Notes: generated from the letters alone by a model not told the origin. 64,000 nt of DNA from CAINVV01 sp037137375 (GCA_037137375.1 JBAXKJ010000009.1:1-64000), one strand, 5' to 3'; numbered from the stretch's first letter, positions 1 through 10,363 are shown. Numbers and translations are program-made.

Positions 1-108
1 TTTTGACCTCAAAACCTATCTTTTTTAGTGTCTAATTTCTAATGCGAAACTTCAGCTATTTACTTTGCGTTTTGAAGCTTTTGCTAATGCTCGTTTTAAA
101 ATCATAAA

Positions 109-3100
109 TTATTTTATTGTTTCCAATGTGACAGGTCCCAATAATCCGGATGGTACCAGCGAATCATTGGCTTTCCAAAAGAGTCGGGCGGAGACTTTGG
201 TCTTGCGGATAGCCCCCGGTTGTTCATCTCCAATGAGCTGGTTCCACCACTGGTTTACCATCTCAACTTCCAGTTTATTCTCTCCATTTACCAGATAATC
301 AGAAACATTCGCCCGATAAGGATAGCACCAGAGGGTGTTGACCTCTCTGCCATTGAGTTTGATTTTTGCAAGTGATTCTACTTTGCCCAGATTGAGGTAC
401 CAGTTACCTGGAAGCTTTCCACCGAAAGGAAAACCGATGGCATAAGTCGCCTTACCACAAAAATATTTGACCTCCTTTTCTCTGGATGAGGTCCAGTCGG
501 ACAACTTTTCCAGCGTTCTTGTAAAAGCAGGATTGATACTACTGTTGAAGTTGACCTCCCACTTTCCGGAAATTGTTTGAGTCTGGGTATAATCAGGATA
601 ATTTTTCAATTGTTCCTCAGAAGGTTTTCCGCCATTCCTGAACAAAACAAAACAGGACCCTGCCTGCGCGAATTCCATTGGAATGACAGTTCTCCCCTCC
701 TTCATGGAATATTGGTTAAGTTTCCTTCTTTCACCGGTAAGCGGATCCCAAAGTTCCGGTTGTTTATTGATTACCTTGAAGGAAATATTAACCTTGCGGG
801 GCTCGTTTTTCTGGTTGGCAATAAAATAAATTTCCGTGTCGGCTTCTTTTCGGTGGGTAAAAACAAAGTCGGCAGGCATCTCTGCATCGGGAGTCAAATT
901 AATGACTTTTAACAAACCGGCCAGACCCTGACCAAAAAATAGCTGACCCTTGCCATAGCTGTGGTGCATGATATTTTTCCCGTCAATAGCTCCCCAAAGA
1001 CGGTCTGCCAGGTTCTTCACCATGTCATCGCATACGGGAAAGCCTTTCAGACTGGGCGACTGGAGGGGTTTCGGACCATAAACTATTAATCCTTCTTTGA
1101 CATACCCCTCAAGCTTTTGCAATAATTCTGGACGCATCAGAGTGCTTGGGGGTAAAATCAAGACCCTGTACGATGCCCCGGATGGGAAGCTCAGCCGTCC
1201 ATTTTCAACTTTAGCTAGATTGATCAGCGCATCAAAATTGATGAAATCCAGGTCGTAGCCTGGAGGCAAGGTATAAGGCAGGACGGGTTTATCGCACGGT
1301 ACATCATCGCCGATGTAGAATGCCAGATCGGTTTGTCGCTGGCCTCTTTGCACCAGTGCCGAAATTCGTTTGATGTAGTCGACATAGGTTTTGGCATCCT
1401 GAAACCAATTATTATTCCGGTTAAATTCCGTACCATACCAGGTGTTTATTCCGGGTTTGTCATCGTTTGGCTGCAGTACTGAAACATGAAAGGTATAATG
1501 ATTCATTCCCTGAGCAAAGGCCCAGTCGCCCAATATTTTCAGATCGCGTGGGATCATTTTATACAAATAAGTGCTGTTGGAAGTAAACGTCTCCACGGAC
1601 ACTATTTTTCGGCCATAGACATTTGCAACTGAGGAGCCCGCCCTGCAGGTGGCAAAGTCTGCTCCGGGAGAACCCGCCACCCAAAACTCGCCTGCAGGTA
1701 CATCATCATATTTTCCAAGATTGAGAAACTCTCCAGGAAAACCATGACCAGCATATGGTTCATGCCAAAATTTCAAGCCATTTTGGTGGCTTCGCTCACT
1801 GATTGCACCCGAAAAGTTTTCGGGTATTAAATCGGCCACCAACCTGCGCAAATCCCATAAGAACCGATCGGATTGTTCCGGACTCTCAACAATATGACCT
1901 TTTAGTACCGGCGTCCATGGCATCGGATCATACCCATACGCGGACCTGAATTTTTGGGCAAATCCATCGGTCCAGTTGGCAGAGCCTTGTTCGTAGCTGT
2001 CCAGCACAATCCTGGTAAGAGTTTTCCGTTTCTCTGCTGGAATATGTTTTAGTATTTGCCCGATATAGGCATCAAAACTTGCCTGTATCGCTTCTTTGTT
2101 CAAAGCATCAGCAGAAAAACCCCTTACCTCATCTGAAGGAACGGGATGGATCTGAACGCCGGTCTGGTTCATTCCAGAATGTTGTATCGTCCAATCTCCT
2201 GCTGGTACATCCCAGGTAAGTAATCCGGTTTTATCCACATAAGATTGAAGATTAAGCACTTCTCCTGTTTTAATTGCGAATCCGCTTTCATTTGGAAGAA
2301 GGGCTGTCTGTCCTCCTTTATCATAAGCAGCCTTATTTCCCAACTGTTTTTCGGCATAATTGTTTAACAGAATTGTTCCGAGGAGTTTAATCTCTGCAAT
2401 TCGCGCTTTTTCCTCTTTTTTCGAATCTGCATTGGCTATTGGTTTTGGAGACGCAGTTTCATTTTCGCTTAGGGTAATTCTGAATTTCTTTGAACTGACG
2501 GCTGAAAACGATTGTGAAACCGGGGCGAAAGGCAGAAAACCGGAGGCAATAATTCTGGTTTCGCCACGATTGATCCTACGTGAGAGGACTTTTTCCCATT
2601 CACCATTCACATTCTGATATTCCAATTTACACCAGGCATTGCATGGAATATCGGCCGGAACAATCTCTAATGAACGAATGGTCAACGATTCTTTCAGACT
2701 CAATTCGATGGATACAGGCAAACTAAATAGGGAAGCTTTTGTGGCTTCATTACCATCGAACATGGCCTCGACTCCCTCAATTTTAGGATTTGAGGTGATG
2801 ACCGGTTGTCTCGAAGAGATTAGATCATTCGAGCCCTTAGGTGCCAGAAATGCCTGAATTCCAACTTGTTGAAATTTGAAAGTCGATTTGTCAATTTCGT
2901 ATTGAAAGGAAAGTGATGACTGTGGAACTCGTTCTTTAGAGGCGTAATCCGGCAATTGCATTACCAGCTTTTGAGGTCCTTTCACCTTGTATTCATGCAC
3001 ATCCAGGTATCGCATGGCTTGCTCCGGTTTGATCCATACACCGCCAGTTCCGCTCCATCCGGGGGAATTAAACAGGCTGACCTCAATGCCCAAACGGGTA

Positions 3101-3432
3101 GCTTCCTCCATGGCATAAGTCAGGCAATCCCACCATTCTTCGCTAAACATCTTCACTTTTCCTATCGGGGAATCCTTGTATCCGATTTGCGCAATGTTGA
3201 CCCCTCCAATTCCAATTTTGGCCATAGCCTCCAGGTCTTTCCTGATGCCTTCCCTCGAAATATTGTTACTGACCCAATACCAATAAACATGCGGTCTGGT
3301 AGATACCGGAGGATTGGCAAAAACATTCTCGAGGGAAGGCAATAGGACGCTGTTCTCTTTATTTTGCGAGAAAAGTGCCGACGTCAAAATAATCAGGAAT
3401 AAACCTGCTAACGAAAGATTTCTAATTTTCAT
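109..3432 (-). CDS. GH106 alpha-L-rhamnosidase-like protein, secreted
   Basis: Predicted exo-acting alpha-L-rhamnosidase that removes rhamnose from polysaccharide side chains outside the cytoplasm. The N-terminus is a signal peptide (MKIRNLSLAG..., cleavage after ALFSQ). Mature sequence begins with the GH106 signature region RPHVYWYWVSNNISREGI, followed by the TIM-barrel segments GIGGVNIAQIGY and EVSLFNSPGWSG that are typical of the family; C-terminal beta-sandwich domains follow. Length about 1107 residues is normal for GH106. I place the start at the ATG at 3432 because the longer reading begins with TTG and adds four residues ahead of a good signal peptide. It is the last gene of the 13-gene locus. 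Family assignment is from recognisable motifs; linkage specificity is not visible. Confidence 0.85.
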   Translation of the reverse strand: MKIRNLSLAGLFLIILTSALFSQNKENSVLLPSLENVFANPPVSTRPHVYWYWVSNNISREGIRKDLEAMAKIGIGGVNIAQIGYKDSPIGKVKMFSEEWWDCLTYAMEEATRLGIEVSLFNSPGWSGTGGVWIKPEQAMRYLDVHEYKVKGPQKLVMQLPDYASKERVPQSSLSFQYEIDKSTFKFQQVGIQAFLAPKGSNDLISSRQPVITSNPKIEGVEAMFDGNEATKASLFSLPVSIELSLKESLTIRSLEIVPADIPCNAWCKLEYQNVNGEWEKVLSRRINRGETRIIASGFLPFAPVSQSFSAVSSKKFRITLSENETASPKPIANADSKKEEKARIAEIKLLGTILLNNYAEKQLGNKAAYDKGGQTALLPNESGFAIKTGEVLNLQSYVDKTGLLTWDVPAGDWTIQHSGMNQTGVQIHPVPSDEVRGFSADALNKEAIQASFDAYIGQILKHIPAEKRKTLTRIVLDSYEQGSANWTDGFAQKFRSAYGYDPMPWTPVLKGHIVESPEQSDRFLWDLRRLVADLIPENFSGAISERSHQNGLKFWHEPYAGHGFPGEFLNLGKYDDVPAGEFWVAGSPGADFATCRAGSSVANVYGRKIVSVETFTSNSTYLYKMIPRDLKILGDWAFAQGMNHYTFHVSVLQPNDDKPGINTWYGTEFNRNNNWFQDAKTYVDYIKRISALVQRGQRQTDLAFYIGDDVPCDKPVLPYTLPPGYDLDFINFDALINLAKVENGRLSFPSGASYRVLILPPSTLMRPELLQKLEGYVKEGLIVYGPKPLQSPSLKGFPVCDDMVKNLADRLWGAIDGKNIMHHSYGKGQLFFGQGLAGLLKVINLTPDAEMPADFVFTHRKEADTEIYFIANQKNEPRKVNISFKVINKQPELWDPLTGERRKLNQYSMKEGRTVIPMEFAQAGSCFVLFRNGGKPSEEQLKNYPDYTQTQTISGKWEVNFNSSINPAFTRTLEKLSDWTSSREKEVKYFCGKATYAIGFPFGGKLPGNWYLNLGKVESLAKIKLNGREVNTLWCYPYRANVSDYLVNGENKLEVEMVNQWWNQLIGDEQPGAIRKTKVSARLFWKANDSLVPSGLLGPVTLETIK

Positions 3433-3520
3433 GAACCGAATCAACTAATAAATAAGCTAGATCTTTTATAACAGTTACTGCAGGATCAAGTCCTTCTATA
3501 TCAGATACTTTGAATTTCAT
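3422..3520 (-). CDS. possible 32-residue small ORF overlapping the GH106 start
   Basis: An ATG at 3520 opens 32 codons (MKFKVSDIEGLDPAVTVIKD...) closed by TAG at 3422-3424, so its end overlaps the first 11 bases of the GH106 gene in another frame. It fills most of the gap between the GH116-like gene and GH106. It could be a translated leader that couples to GH106, a remnant of another gene, or chance. I recognise no family. Confidence 0.2.
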   Translation of the reverse strand: MKFKVSDIEGLDPAVTVIKDLAYLLVDSVHEN

Positions 3521-3539
3521 CCAATAGTTTGATTAATTT

Positions 3540-6500
3540 TCAGGCAATAACAATTATCAATTTTTCACCCATGCTTATTTGAACCGAATTATTCAGTGTA
3601 ATCAATAGCTTATCTCCTTCCTTTTTAATTTTGGCCGGAAGAGATTTTGTTCCGAGCTTTACGTGAACGGCTTTTCCTGACGGACTCTGTAGCGAGACTG
3701 ATTTTAGTTTTAGTATCCCAAAATGCACGGAGATTTCGGATGTTAATTCGCTTCCGGTAATTTTTTGTGTAAAGCTCCCCCAGCCTTCGGCACCCGTGAA
3801 GGCACACTTGAAGCTTTCAGGCGAAAGTCTGGGCGCGAAGCCAATATGCTGATCCGGTCCATGATACTCGTATCCGCATGCTGCCAGATAAACCCCATAA
3901 CTTGCCATGGAACGGGCATAATGGTCGCCGCACTCGACTTCATTCCAGGGATTTCGGCGTGAGGCATGGTAGCGGTCATGTACGGCACGGGTGACGGCAA
4001 GCCCCTCGGTCACCAGGCCTTCCCAGATCATATGTCCGGCAGCCTGATATTCGAATCCGTTCATGCACTCATTAAAATATCCTGCAAAACCTTCTGATCC
4101 CTTCCCTCTGGCTTTGTCGTAATCCCAATCATTTCTTGGGAAAGTACACATTAGCAGTCCGGCCTCTCCTGCCATGGCATACCAGCGACCCGGTTTAAAT
4201 ACCGCACGATATGGCCCGACATCAGGTGAAAAATTGTAACGCCAAAGTGATTTCAGTGCAGTAAGAGTTTCCTTTTGAGGCAAGACTCTTGGCAAACCAA
4301 CCTGAAAAGCCCAGCTTTGTCCGAACATCTGATCTATTTCGCAACCGGTACCCGAATTAATAGCATCGAGATGATTGGGATCAACTTTATTAATAAAATA
4401 CTCTCCATCGAAAAGTTGTTCAACCAGGTTCTTCTGTCCGGTTGCAAAAATGCCCCGGCACTGACTTGCAAACGCATGATCCCCGACTTCATCCGCCATT
4501 TTTGCGGCACCAAGTAGTGAGGCAAGATATAATCCGCTTAACCATGCCACCTTTCCAAACCAATCAGCATCCAGGGTATTGTGCTGGTTACTCTCGATCA
4601 GGCCATCGTTGTTGGCGTCTTTGTTGATCAACCACTGTGTGGCTAGTTTGATTTTTGGCCAGTTGCGTTTAAGAAACGAACCATCTGATGACATTTGATG
4701 CTCACGAAGAGCCCTCAGAATGGTTCCCGCCTGACCGTCAATAGCCGGAATCTTATTGAATTCTCCACGGAAATAGATGGCGCCATCTGGTTGCAAGGCG
4801 AGTCCAAAATCGACCCGCTCACGCGTATCGCGCTCGAGTTCAGGGAAAAGCCTTCCTGCGGCATGTGCATAATGATAAACATGCCCGCAGGTACCGGCAC
4901 AACATCCCACTCCTTCCCAACCATAAAATCGTCCATCAGCAAAACGGAAACAGGTAGAAGTGGCGAGAATTGAAGTATTCAGCATGGTGCGGTCAAGAAA
5001 CCAGTAAGGCAGTGTTGAATCATACCAGGTGTCACGCCACATTCGTGTACTCTTTGTCAAACGATCAAAATTTGATGAGATATAGCGGGCAACCTCAAAG
5101 GCAGAAGAAAATTTTGAGGCATAATAGCGACCCGCTTTTTCCAAAGGCTTATCGAGAGAGAAATTGGGGAAATGCCAGGCAATAATAAAATTAATGCTGG
5201 TAGATTCGCCGGCAGCTAATTTAAAATTGCGACCAAGCATGCCTATCTGCTTTTCTCCAAAGCGAACTGCAGCATCTTTACTCAAATGATCTCCTGCTTT
5301 CCCTGTTAATGCCAGTACCATCGAGCCTGTATCCGGCAATTTTTCAAATGGAATTGAATCATCGATCTTGTCGGCGAAGGTGATTTTTCCGACTAATAAG
5401 CTGTCCCAGCCACCTCCGGCATTGTCATCCACAATTTCGAGTCTGGCCTTCTTCCCGACAAAATCACAAACATCCATATGTCTCAATACCAGACTTTTAT
5501 TCTTATTTCCTCCAATAGTGTAAACAGGATGGTCTTCGACGAAAAGTGTCACCCCAAAACGTGACCCCCTTCCTCCTCCAATCCAGCAGTCAATAAAGTG
5601 ACGCTCAATAGTGAATTCCCTGCTAATTAGCTTTCCTGCAGCCTTATCCGTTCTGAATTCCGGGCTATTGACTGCAAAAGCACTCGAACTGATGATAAAT
5701 AAGGTGTCACCTCCTTCGTTCTGCAAGTCAGGAATATCTGATTTTTTAATGGGTGCCTGACCGAAAGCCGTGCCTTCCACTTTCCAATCATTGAAATTGC
5801 CTTTACTCCAATCTTCAAAGACAATATCGGATCGTTTTTCCACAGGTTCTGCTTTCTCGGAGGAAAATAGCAGTGCTGTCAATCCGGATTCCTGAACGAT
5901 TTTCAGACGCAACTTACCATCGCGCCAACGGTTGTTTCTGGATACTCCATTCTCCATCTCACCAATGAGGCTTGCCTCGACAGGTGCGCCAGAAGTGTTT
6001 CTAATGGTAAAAGATAGTATCGTCGCCGGAAGGGATGAATCGTCTGTCTGAAGCGGAATAAAGGGAGAAAATGCTTCGAGCTTAATGGCGAAAGGCACTT
6101 CCGGATTGGTGTATTCTGAGATTCCTATCGGATACTCCCCACGAAAGGTGACATCTGGAAAACCGCTGGCATCCAGTTGATAGGATTTATCACCAATTTT
6201 TATCGAAAAGCGCTGGATCAGTCTTTGATCGGGAATAAATGGTTCTGCATAGTGAGCGGCTCCTGTTGAAATATGCTGATTAAAGATATCCCAATGCAGC
6301 AGTCGGCCATCACCGCCGAGGTAAAGTTGACCACAGCCAATCCCTCCTACCGGCATACCCACATACCTGAGTTCACTACCTCTCAGAACCTCTGGTTTAC
6401 CCCGTTCATAGAGTGATTTCACCCATTCTGGACGCAGTTTTTTATCTGCCGGGACCAGTTTTTCAAAGTCTTTGCGGGTAAAAGGACCTGCCATGGTCAT

Positions 6501-6635
6501 CTGTCCTGGAGCAAGCAAGGCAATCGAGCTGATTCCTGCCAGGCGAAGAAAATCACGACGCGCCAAACCGGACTTCGGTTCGCAACATCCGGATTTTTGA
6601 TTACAACTGTTACTAATTTCGTCTGATGTTTTCAT
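3540..6635 (-). CDS. GH116-family glycoside hydrolase (GBA2/DUF608 type) with Tat signal and inserted beta-sandwich
   Basis: Predicted exported beta-glycosidase of the GBA2/GH116 group, retaining enzymes known to act on beta-glucosides, beta-xylosides or N-acetylglucosaminides. Residues 24-50 form a twin-arginine signal (ARRDFLRLAGISS). The GBA2 N-terminal domain starts at about residue 88 (LRYVGMPVGGIGCGQLYLGG). The catalytic helical barrel holds the family-like segment HNTLDADWFG, preceded by DANNDGLIES. Between about residues 272 and 422 an extra domain interrupts the N-terminal beta domain; it starts FEDWSKGNFNDWKVEG and contains GGGRGSRFG and DDNAGGGWDSLLVG, which resembles the jelly-roll modules seen attached to GH32 enzymes. 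The total of 1031 residues is longer than usual because of this insert. Substrate unknown. Confidence 0.8.
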   Translation of the reverse strand: MKTSDEISNSCNQKSGCCEPKSGLARRDFLRLAGISSIALLAPGQMTMAGPFTRKDFEKLVPADKKLRPEWVKSLYERGKPEVLRGSELRYVGMPVGGIGCGQLYLGGDGRLLHWDIFNQHISTGAAHYAEPFIPDQRLIQRFSIKIGDKSYQLDASGFPDVTFRGEYPIGISEYTNPEVPFAIKLEAFSPFIPLQTDDSSLPATILSFTIRNTSGAPVEASLIGEMENGVSRNNRWRDGKLRLKIVQESGLTALLFSSEKAEPVEKRSDIVFEDWSKGNFNDWKVEGTAFGQAPIKKSDIPDLQNEGGDTLFIISSSAFAVNSPEFRTDKAAGKLISREFTIERHFIDCWIGGGRGSRFGVTLFVEDHPVYTIGGNKNKSLVLRHMDVCDFVGKKARLEIVDDNAGGGWDSLLVGKITFADKIDDSIPFEKLPDTGSMVLALTGKAGDHLSKDAAVRFGEKQIGMLGRNFKLAAGESTSINFIIAWHFPNFSLDKPLEKAGRYYASKFSSAFEVARYISSNFDRLTKSTRMWRDTWYDSTLPYWFLDRTMLNTSILATSTCFRFADGRFYGWEGVGCCAGTCGHVYHYAHAAGRLFPELERDTRERVDFGLALQPDGAIYFRGEFNKIPAIDGQAGTILRALREHQMSSDGSFLKRNWPKIKLATQWLINKDANNDGLIESNQHNTLDADWFGKVAWLSGLYLASLLGAAKMADEVGDHAFASQCRGIFATGQKNLVEQLFDGEYFINKVDPNHLDAINSGTGCEIDQMFGQSWAFQVGLPRVLPQKETLTALKSLWRYNFSPDVGPYRAVFKPGRWYAMAGEAGLLMCTFPRNDWDYDKARGKGSEGFAGYFNECMNGFEYQAAGHMIWEGLVTEGLAVTRAVHDRYHASRRNPWNEVECGDHYARSMASYGVYLAACGYEYHGPDQHIGFAPRLSPESFKCAFTGAEGWGSFTQKITGSELTSEISVHFGILKLKSVSLQSPSGKAVHVKLGTKSLPAKIKKEGDKLLITLNNSVQISMGEKLIIVIA

Positions 6636-6679
6636 ATCTTTTTGTATAAGTAGTTAGTTAGATATCTTTTTTGAATACT

Positions 6680-9600
6680 TCAATTGGTTTTTACCAAGTC
6701 TTTAAACCATTTCCTTAACTGTTGTGTGGATGGTCGGTCATCGAGAAACATCGCACATGAATGGAAGCCGAGTCCTGAACTTACGTATGTTGTTTTCGTC
6801 TTCATTTCATCCATCACCGGCTGGAAAAATTCTTCAGAGTTATCCGTTTGGAAGACAGCCTGTCCTGCAAAGCGTCTTGCGCGCTCTTTCGCCCCCTCCA
6901 TAGTCGCGCCATTCCAACCGTCTCCGTCATAATGCTGACAGGCATGAAATGCTTTCCACAAAGGTGCAATTCGATCATTACGCAATCCTATAAAGCCGCA
7001 GGCAATGGCCCCGCGCGAGAATCCGGTAAGGACTATATTTTTCTTGTCACCATTGTATTTTGAGCAAATTTCTTCTACCATGGAGACCGCATAGTCTGCA
7101 GTAGCCTCCGGATCGCCCCACCCATTTTCTACCATCTCCCCTTTTTTACGATCAATAAAAGGCAGGCTCACCCAGATGGCATCTTTACCCCGTGTCATGC
7201 CATAGCCGATGACGCATTGATCGGGGAGTCCATTAGAGTAGCAAGCTTTTGCATAATAGATGTTTCCAGGATACTCCATGATTACAGGTAAAGATTTACT
7301 TTTTTTCCAGTTAGAGGGCAGGTACACCAAACAATATATTCCATTGTTTTCGTCTCCTTTAAGTCTGTATCTGACCAGATGACCGGCAGCGGGTGGTCCA
7401 TCCATTATTTTGGGCACTTTTAGCCATCCGGCCGGACGCTTCCAGGGTGAGACCTTACCTGTCACTACCAGATTGTCTACCTGGAGTTTTGAGCCTTTAA
7501 CGGCTTTGGAAATCATTACCTGTATTTGTCTGATATGACCCGGATCAATCTTCGGAGTTCCATCCGGAAAGGTCTCCCGCAGGTTGCAGGAGAATTTGCG
7601 CATCTCTCCCGGTGACAAAGTCTGAAAATCTCCCACGGCTTCCCTTCCCAAATCTCCAACAGTCCACAATGTCACTTCAACTGGGGAATCGCCTCTATTT
7701 GAGATATCAGCTTCGACCCTGGCGTATTTATTAAAATTCCAACTATTTTTCGGGGCGGGAAAAGTTGCCCATGCATAATTGGCAGTGTTGGTCACTTCGA
7801 GACTAAGATTATACCCAGAAGCACCTGCATTCAAATCAGCACGCATCCCACACATTTCTCCGAGATCACTTGCAGTATTAAAATGACTGAAAAGATTTAA
7901 AGCTGAGGCCTTTTTACTGAGTGATTTAATTTTGGTCGGAGGTTTTTGCAAAGTGCCGCGAAGGAGAATTTTTCCAATATAAATAGCTGAATGATTGTAT
8001 TTTGCGGGATTCATGGTAATATCTGAAAGCTGTGAATTACCAAGAATCTTTGCTTTATCAGGTATTTCGACCGAAATCTTCAGAAGAACCGTATGGTTAC
8101 CTGGTTTTGTTTTAATGAAGACGCATTGCCCACGGTAACGGTTGTTGCAATAATGGTTGAACCGGTTGATAGCTGTTAAATCTGTAATCCTATCAGTAAC
8201 AACGTAATTGATGGAACTTTTTTCTTCGAAATGAACCGGAACCCCATCTATTTCCAATTCGATCTGACCGACTTCCGGTCCTCCGATATCAAATATTCCG
8301 AGCATCGTTCCGTTGAAACTAAATTTAAGCCAGGCACCAGGTTTTTCGGCCTTCATCACATAGGGGAACCAACCAGAAAATTGATTTAATGACTCAATTG
8401 CCTTAGGATTAACGATCTCCCATCCCGGACTAAAGGTAGCTGAACTTTTAGGATCCAGCATCACTGCGTCTTCCCAGTTATCGGTAAGTATTGGAGTACT
8501 TAGCTTATAGTTTTTGTCTTCAGCATTGTTTTCCATTTTCAGCAAGGCCCGGCCAATGGCTTCAGCATAAAGATTTCCACCTGCCTCGAGCGGATGCGTT
8601 CCATCCCCAGAAAATACTATCTGATTCTTGAAGGTTGTAGAATCCGATTTCCAAATGAGCTTGCCCTGTTTTTCCAGTATCGAGGCCTGGAGCCCCATAT
8701 GGACGGATGGAATGGCATAATAATCTGCGATCTTTTCCAGATTCCGGATATTCTCCGGTACATTTCCTGCAGCATAAATCTTAGTCTGGCCAGTCGAAAT
8801 GGTATATATCAAACAGATGTCAATCAATGGATTGTATTTCCGGATTTGGCGGATAATGCCTTCGACACCTTCCTGGTAAGCCCCATTCACTGCAAATTCA
8901 ACGAAAATAAGGTCAGGATTGTATTTAAGCAGCTGGTCGTGCAAACGGCATGCGCCAAGGTCTGATCCGGTTCCGGAGACGCCCGCATTTATCCCGGTCA
9001 CTTTTACGGCAGGAAATCGACTTTGAATAAACTTTGTAGCCTGACACCGGTACTGATTATCGGCTCTAGTGATACTCCCTCCCAAATATCCAATGGTAAC
9101 ATCCTTACCCTTTTTAATTTTATTGAAAAAATTCGGAAGTCCGTCTCTGACTTTGAATTCATTTGGATCAGAGAAATTTTGAGTCTGAATAACCGCAGAT
9201 GCGAAGTTAGCCGGATCAAAAAACAATGGGCTTGCTCCTGCCTGACTCGCAGCGATCAAATTCTCATGATTATCTTCGTAAACACTCAAATTCCAGTTAT
9301 TTCGCCAAGCAATGGAGATTTTATCTTGCTGAAATTCTACCGGCAACCAAATATACCGGCCTGCGACCGGATTCTCAGGCTTCCAAATGTCAAACATTGC
9401 GATGTAAGCATCTTTCATGCCTTGCACCGGAATGATGTAGGATGATTGTGCCCCAAAAGTTCTTTCGACGCCAACGCTATCAACACCATTGAAGCCAAGA
9501 CAAGGATTTCCGTGATAGGTCCATTTGCCCAATAAACTGTCTGACGTAAAGTAGCGGGCGGCATTTGGTTTCCATCCACTGGATCCAGAGCCCAGCAAAT

Positions 9601-10312
9601 GATAGACTCCAGCCCGTTTAAAAACCACCGGAGCTTCTGTGTGCAAAGTAATTCCTTCACAAATAGAATAATCACCTTCCGGATAATAATAGTCACTATC
9701 CAATTTGCCGATTACAAAGGCTTTGTCTGGTTTACGAACCGTTAAGTGGTATAAACTGCCATTGTCATCCTTGAACATAGAAAAATCACCGGATCCGTTG
9801 GGAGACCCTCCGCCATGAAACTTATGGTGATACCTGAACGGGCCGGTCGGTTGGTCGGCCACCGCAACCCCAACATTACTGGTTTCATAACCAACACCTT
9901 TAAGATAGAGTTTGAAGAAAGCTACAAATTGCTTGTTTTTCTCATTGTAAACTACTTTGGGCCTTTCCAGGATACAACCATATGCCAAATCACTGTTTTT
10001 ATCCTTATAATCAACACTTAAGACCAAACCTTCATCCTTCCAGTTTACCAGATCAGAGGAGGAATAGCAGTGAATGCCCCCATCGGCAAAGGTCGCTTCC
10101 GATTTGCCTTCCATTTTGTGCTCACCATACCAGTAATATATACCCTTAAAGAAAATTACCCCACCACCATGTGCGTTGATGGGTACACCATTCGTGTCTG
10201 ACCAGACCTGCGCTGGTCGGAAATCAGTTTGCGACAAAAATGGTTTTTGAGTCTGACCAGAGCAAAAAAGACTCACTAAAACACTGAAAAATATGATATT
10301 GAATATCTTCAT
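6680..10312 (-). CDS. fusion of GH43-like propeller, SGNH esterase, carbohydrate-binding domains and alpha/beta esterase
   Basis: A secreted enzyme of about 1210 residues with three catalytic units. Residues about 20-360 are a five-bladed propeller of the GH43 type (GGGVIFFKGIYYWYGEH, ILERPKVVYN, LHTEAPVVFK). Residues about 400-600 are an SGNH/GDSL hydrolase with block I GGSIT (Ser413), block III FAVN (Asn476) and block V DGTHP (Asp571, His573). Two beta-sandwich segments follow. The C-terminus is an alpha/beta hydrolase with nucleophile elbow GFSRG (Ser1099) and probable catalytic His1184 in GFHSC. I use the ATG at 10312, which gives the signal peptide MKIFNIIFFSVLVSLFCSGQ; the longer TTG-initiated reading adds 15 residues without a reason. 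The likely role is removal of a galactose- or arabinose-type unit together with acyl groups. Numbering is from the ATG. Confidence 0.8.
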   Translation of the reverse strand: MKIFNIIFFSVLVSLFCSGQTQKPFLSQTDFRPAQVWSDTNGVPINAHGGGVIFFKGIYYWYGEHKMEGKSEATFADGGIHCYSSSDLVNWKDEGLVLSVDYKDKNSDLAYGCILERPKVVYNEKNKQFVAFFKLYLKGVGYETSNVGVAVADQPTGPFRYHHKFHGGGSPNGSGDFSMFKDDNGSLYHLTVRKPDKAFVIGKLDSDYYYPEGDYSICEGITLHTEAPVVFKRAGVYHLLGSGSSGWKPNAARYFTSDSLLGKWTYHGNPCLGFNGVDSVGVERTFGAQSSYIIPVQGMKDAYIAMFDIWKPENPVAGRYIWLPVEFQQDKISIAWRNNWNLSVYEDNHENLIAASQAGASPLFFDPANFASAVIQTQNFSDPNEFKVRDGLPNFFNKIKKGKDVTIGYLGGSITRADNQYRCQATKFIQSRFPAVKVTGINAGVSGTGSDLGACRLHDQLLKYNPDLIFVEFAVNGAYQEGVEGIIRQIRKYNPLIDICLIYTISTGQTKIYAAGNVPENIRNLEKIADYYAIPSVHMGLQASILEKQGKLIWKSDSTTFKNQIVFSGDGTHPLEAGGNLYAEAIGRALLKMENNAEDKNYKLSTPILTDNWEDAVMLDPKSSATFSPGWEIVNPKAIESLNQFSGWFPYVMKAEKPGAWLKFSFNGTMLGIFDIGGPEVGQIELEIDGVPVHFEEKSSINYVVTDRITDLTAINRFNHYCNNRYRGQCVFIKTKPGNHTVLLKISVEIPDKAKILGNSQLSDITMNPAKYNHSAIYIGKILLRGTLQKPPTKIKSLSKKASALNLFSHFNTASDLGEMCGMRADLNAGASGYNLSLEVTNTANYAWATFPAPKNSWNFNKYARVEADISNRGDSPVEVTLWTVGDLGREAVGDFQTLSPGEMRKFSCNLRETFPDGTPKIDPGHIRQIQVMISKAVKGSKLQVDNLVVTGKVSPWKRPAGWLKVPKIMDGPPAAGHLVRYRLKGDENNGIYCLVYLPSNWKKSKSLPVIMEYPGNIYYAKACYSNGLPDQCVIGYGMTRGKDAIWVSLPFIDRKKGEMVENGWGDPEATADYAVSMVEEICSKYNGDKKNIVLTGFSRGAIACGFIGLRNDRIAPLWKAFHACQHYDGDGWNGATMEGAKERARRFAGQAVFQTDNSEEFFQPVMDEMKTKTTYVSSGLGFHSCAMFLDDRPSTQQLRKWFKDLVKTN

Positions 10313-10363
10313 CTGAATTTGTCTTGGTAAGAATTGGGTGCAGAGCATTTTCTGCAAGTTTGA

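Noticed and set aside
8594..8965. 123-codon open frame on the plus strand
   Set aside because: It lies opposite the SGNH domain of the fusion enzyme, whose catalytic motifs confirm the minus-strand frame.
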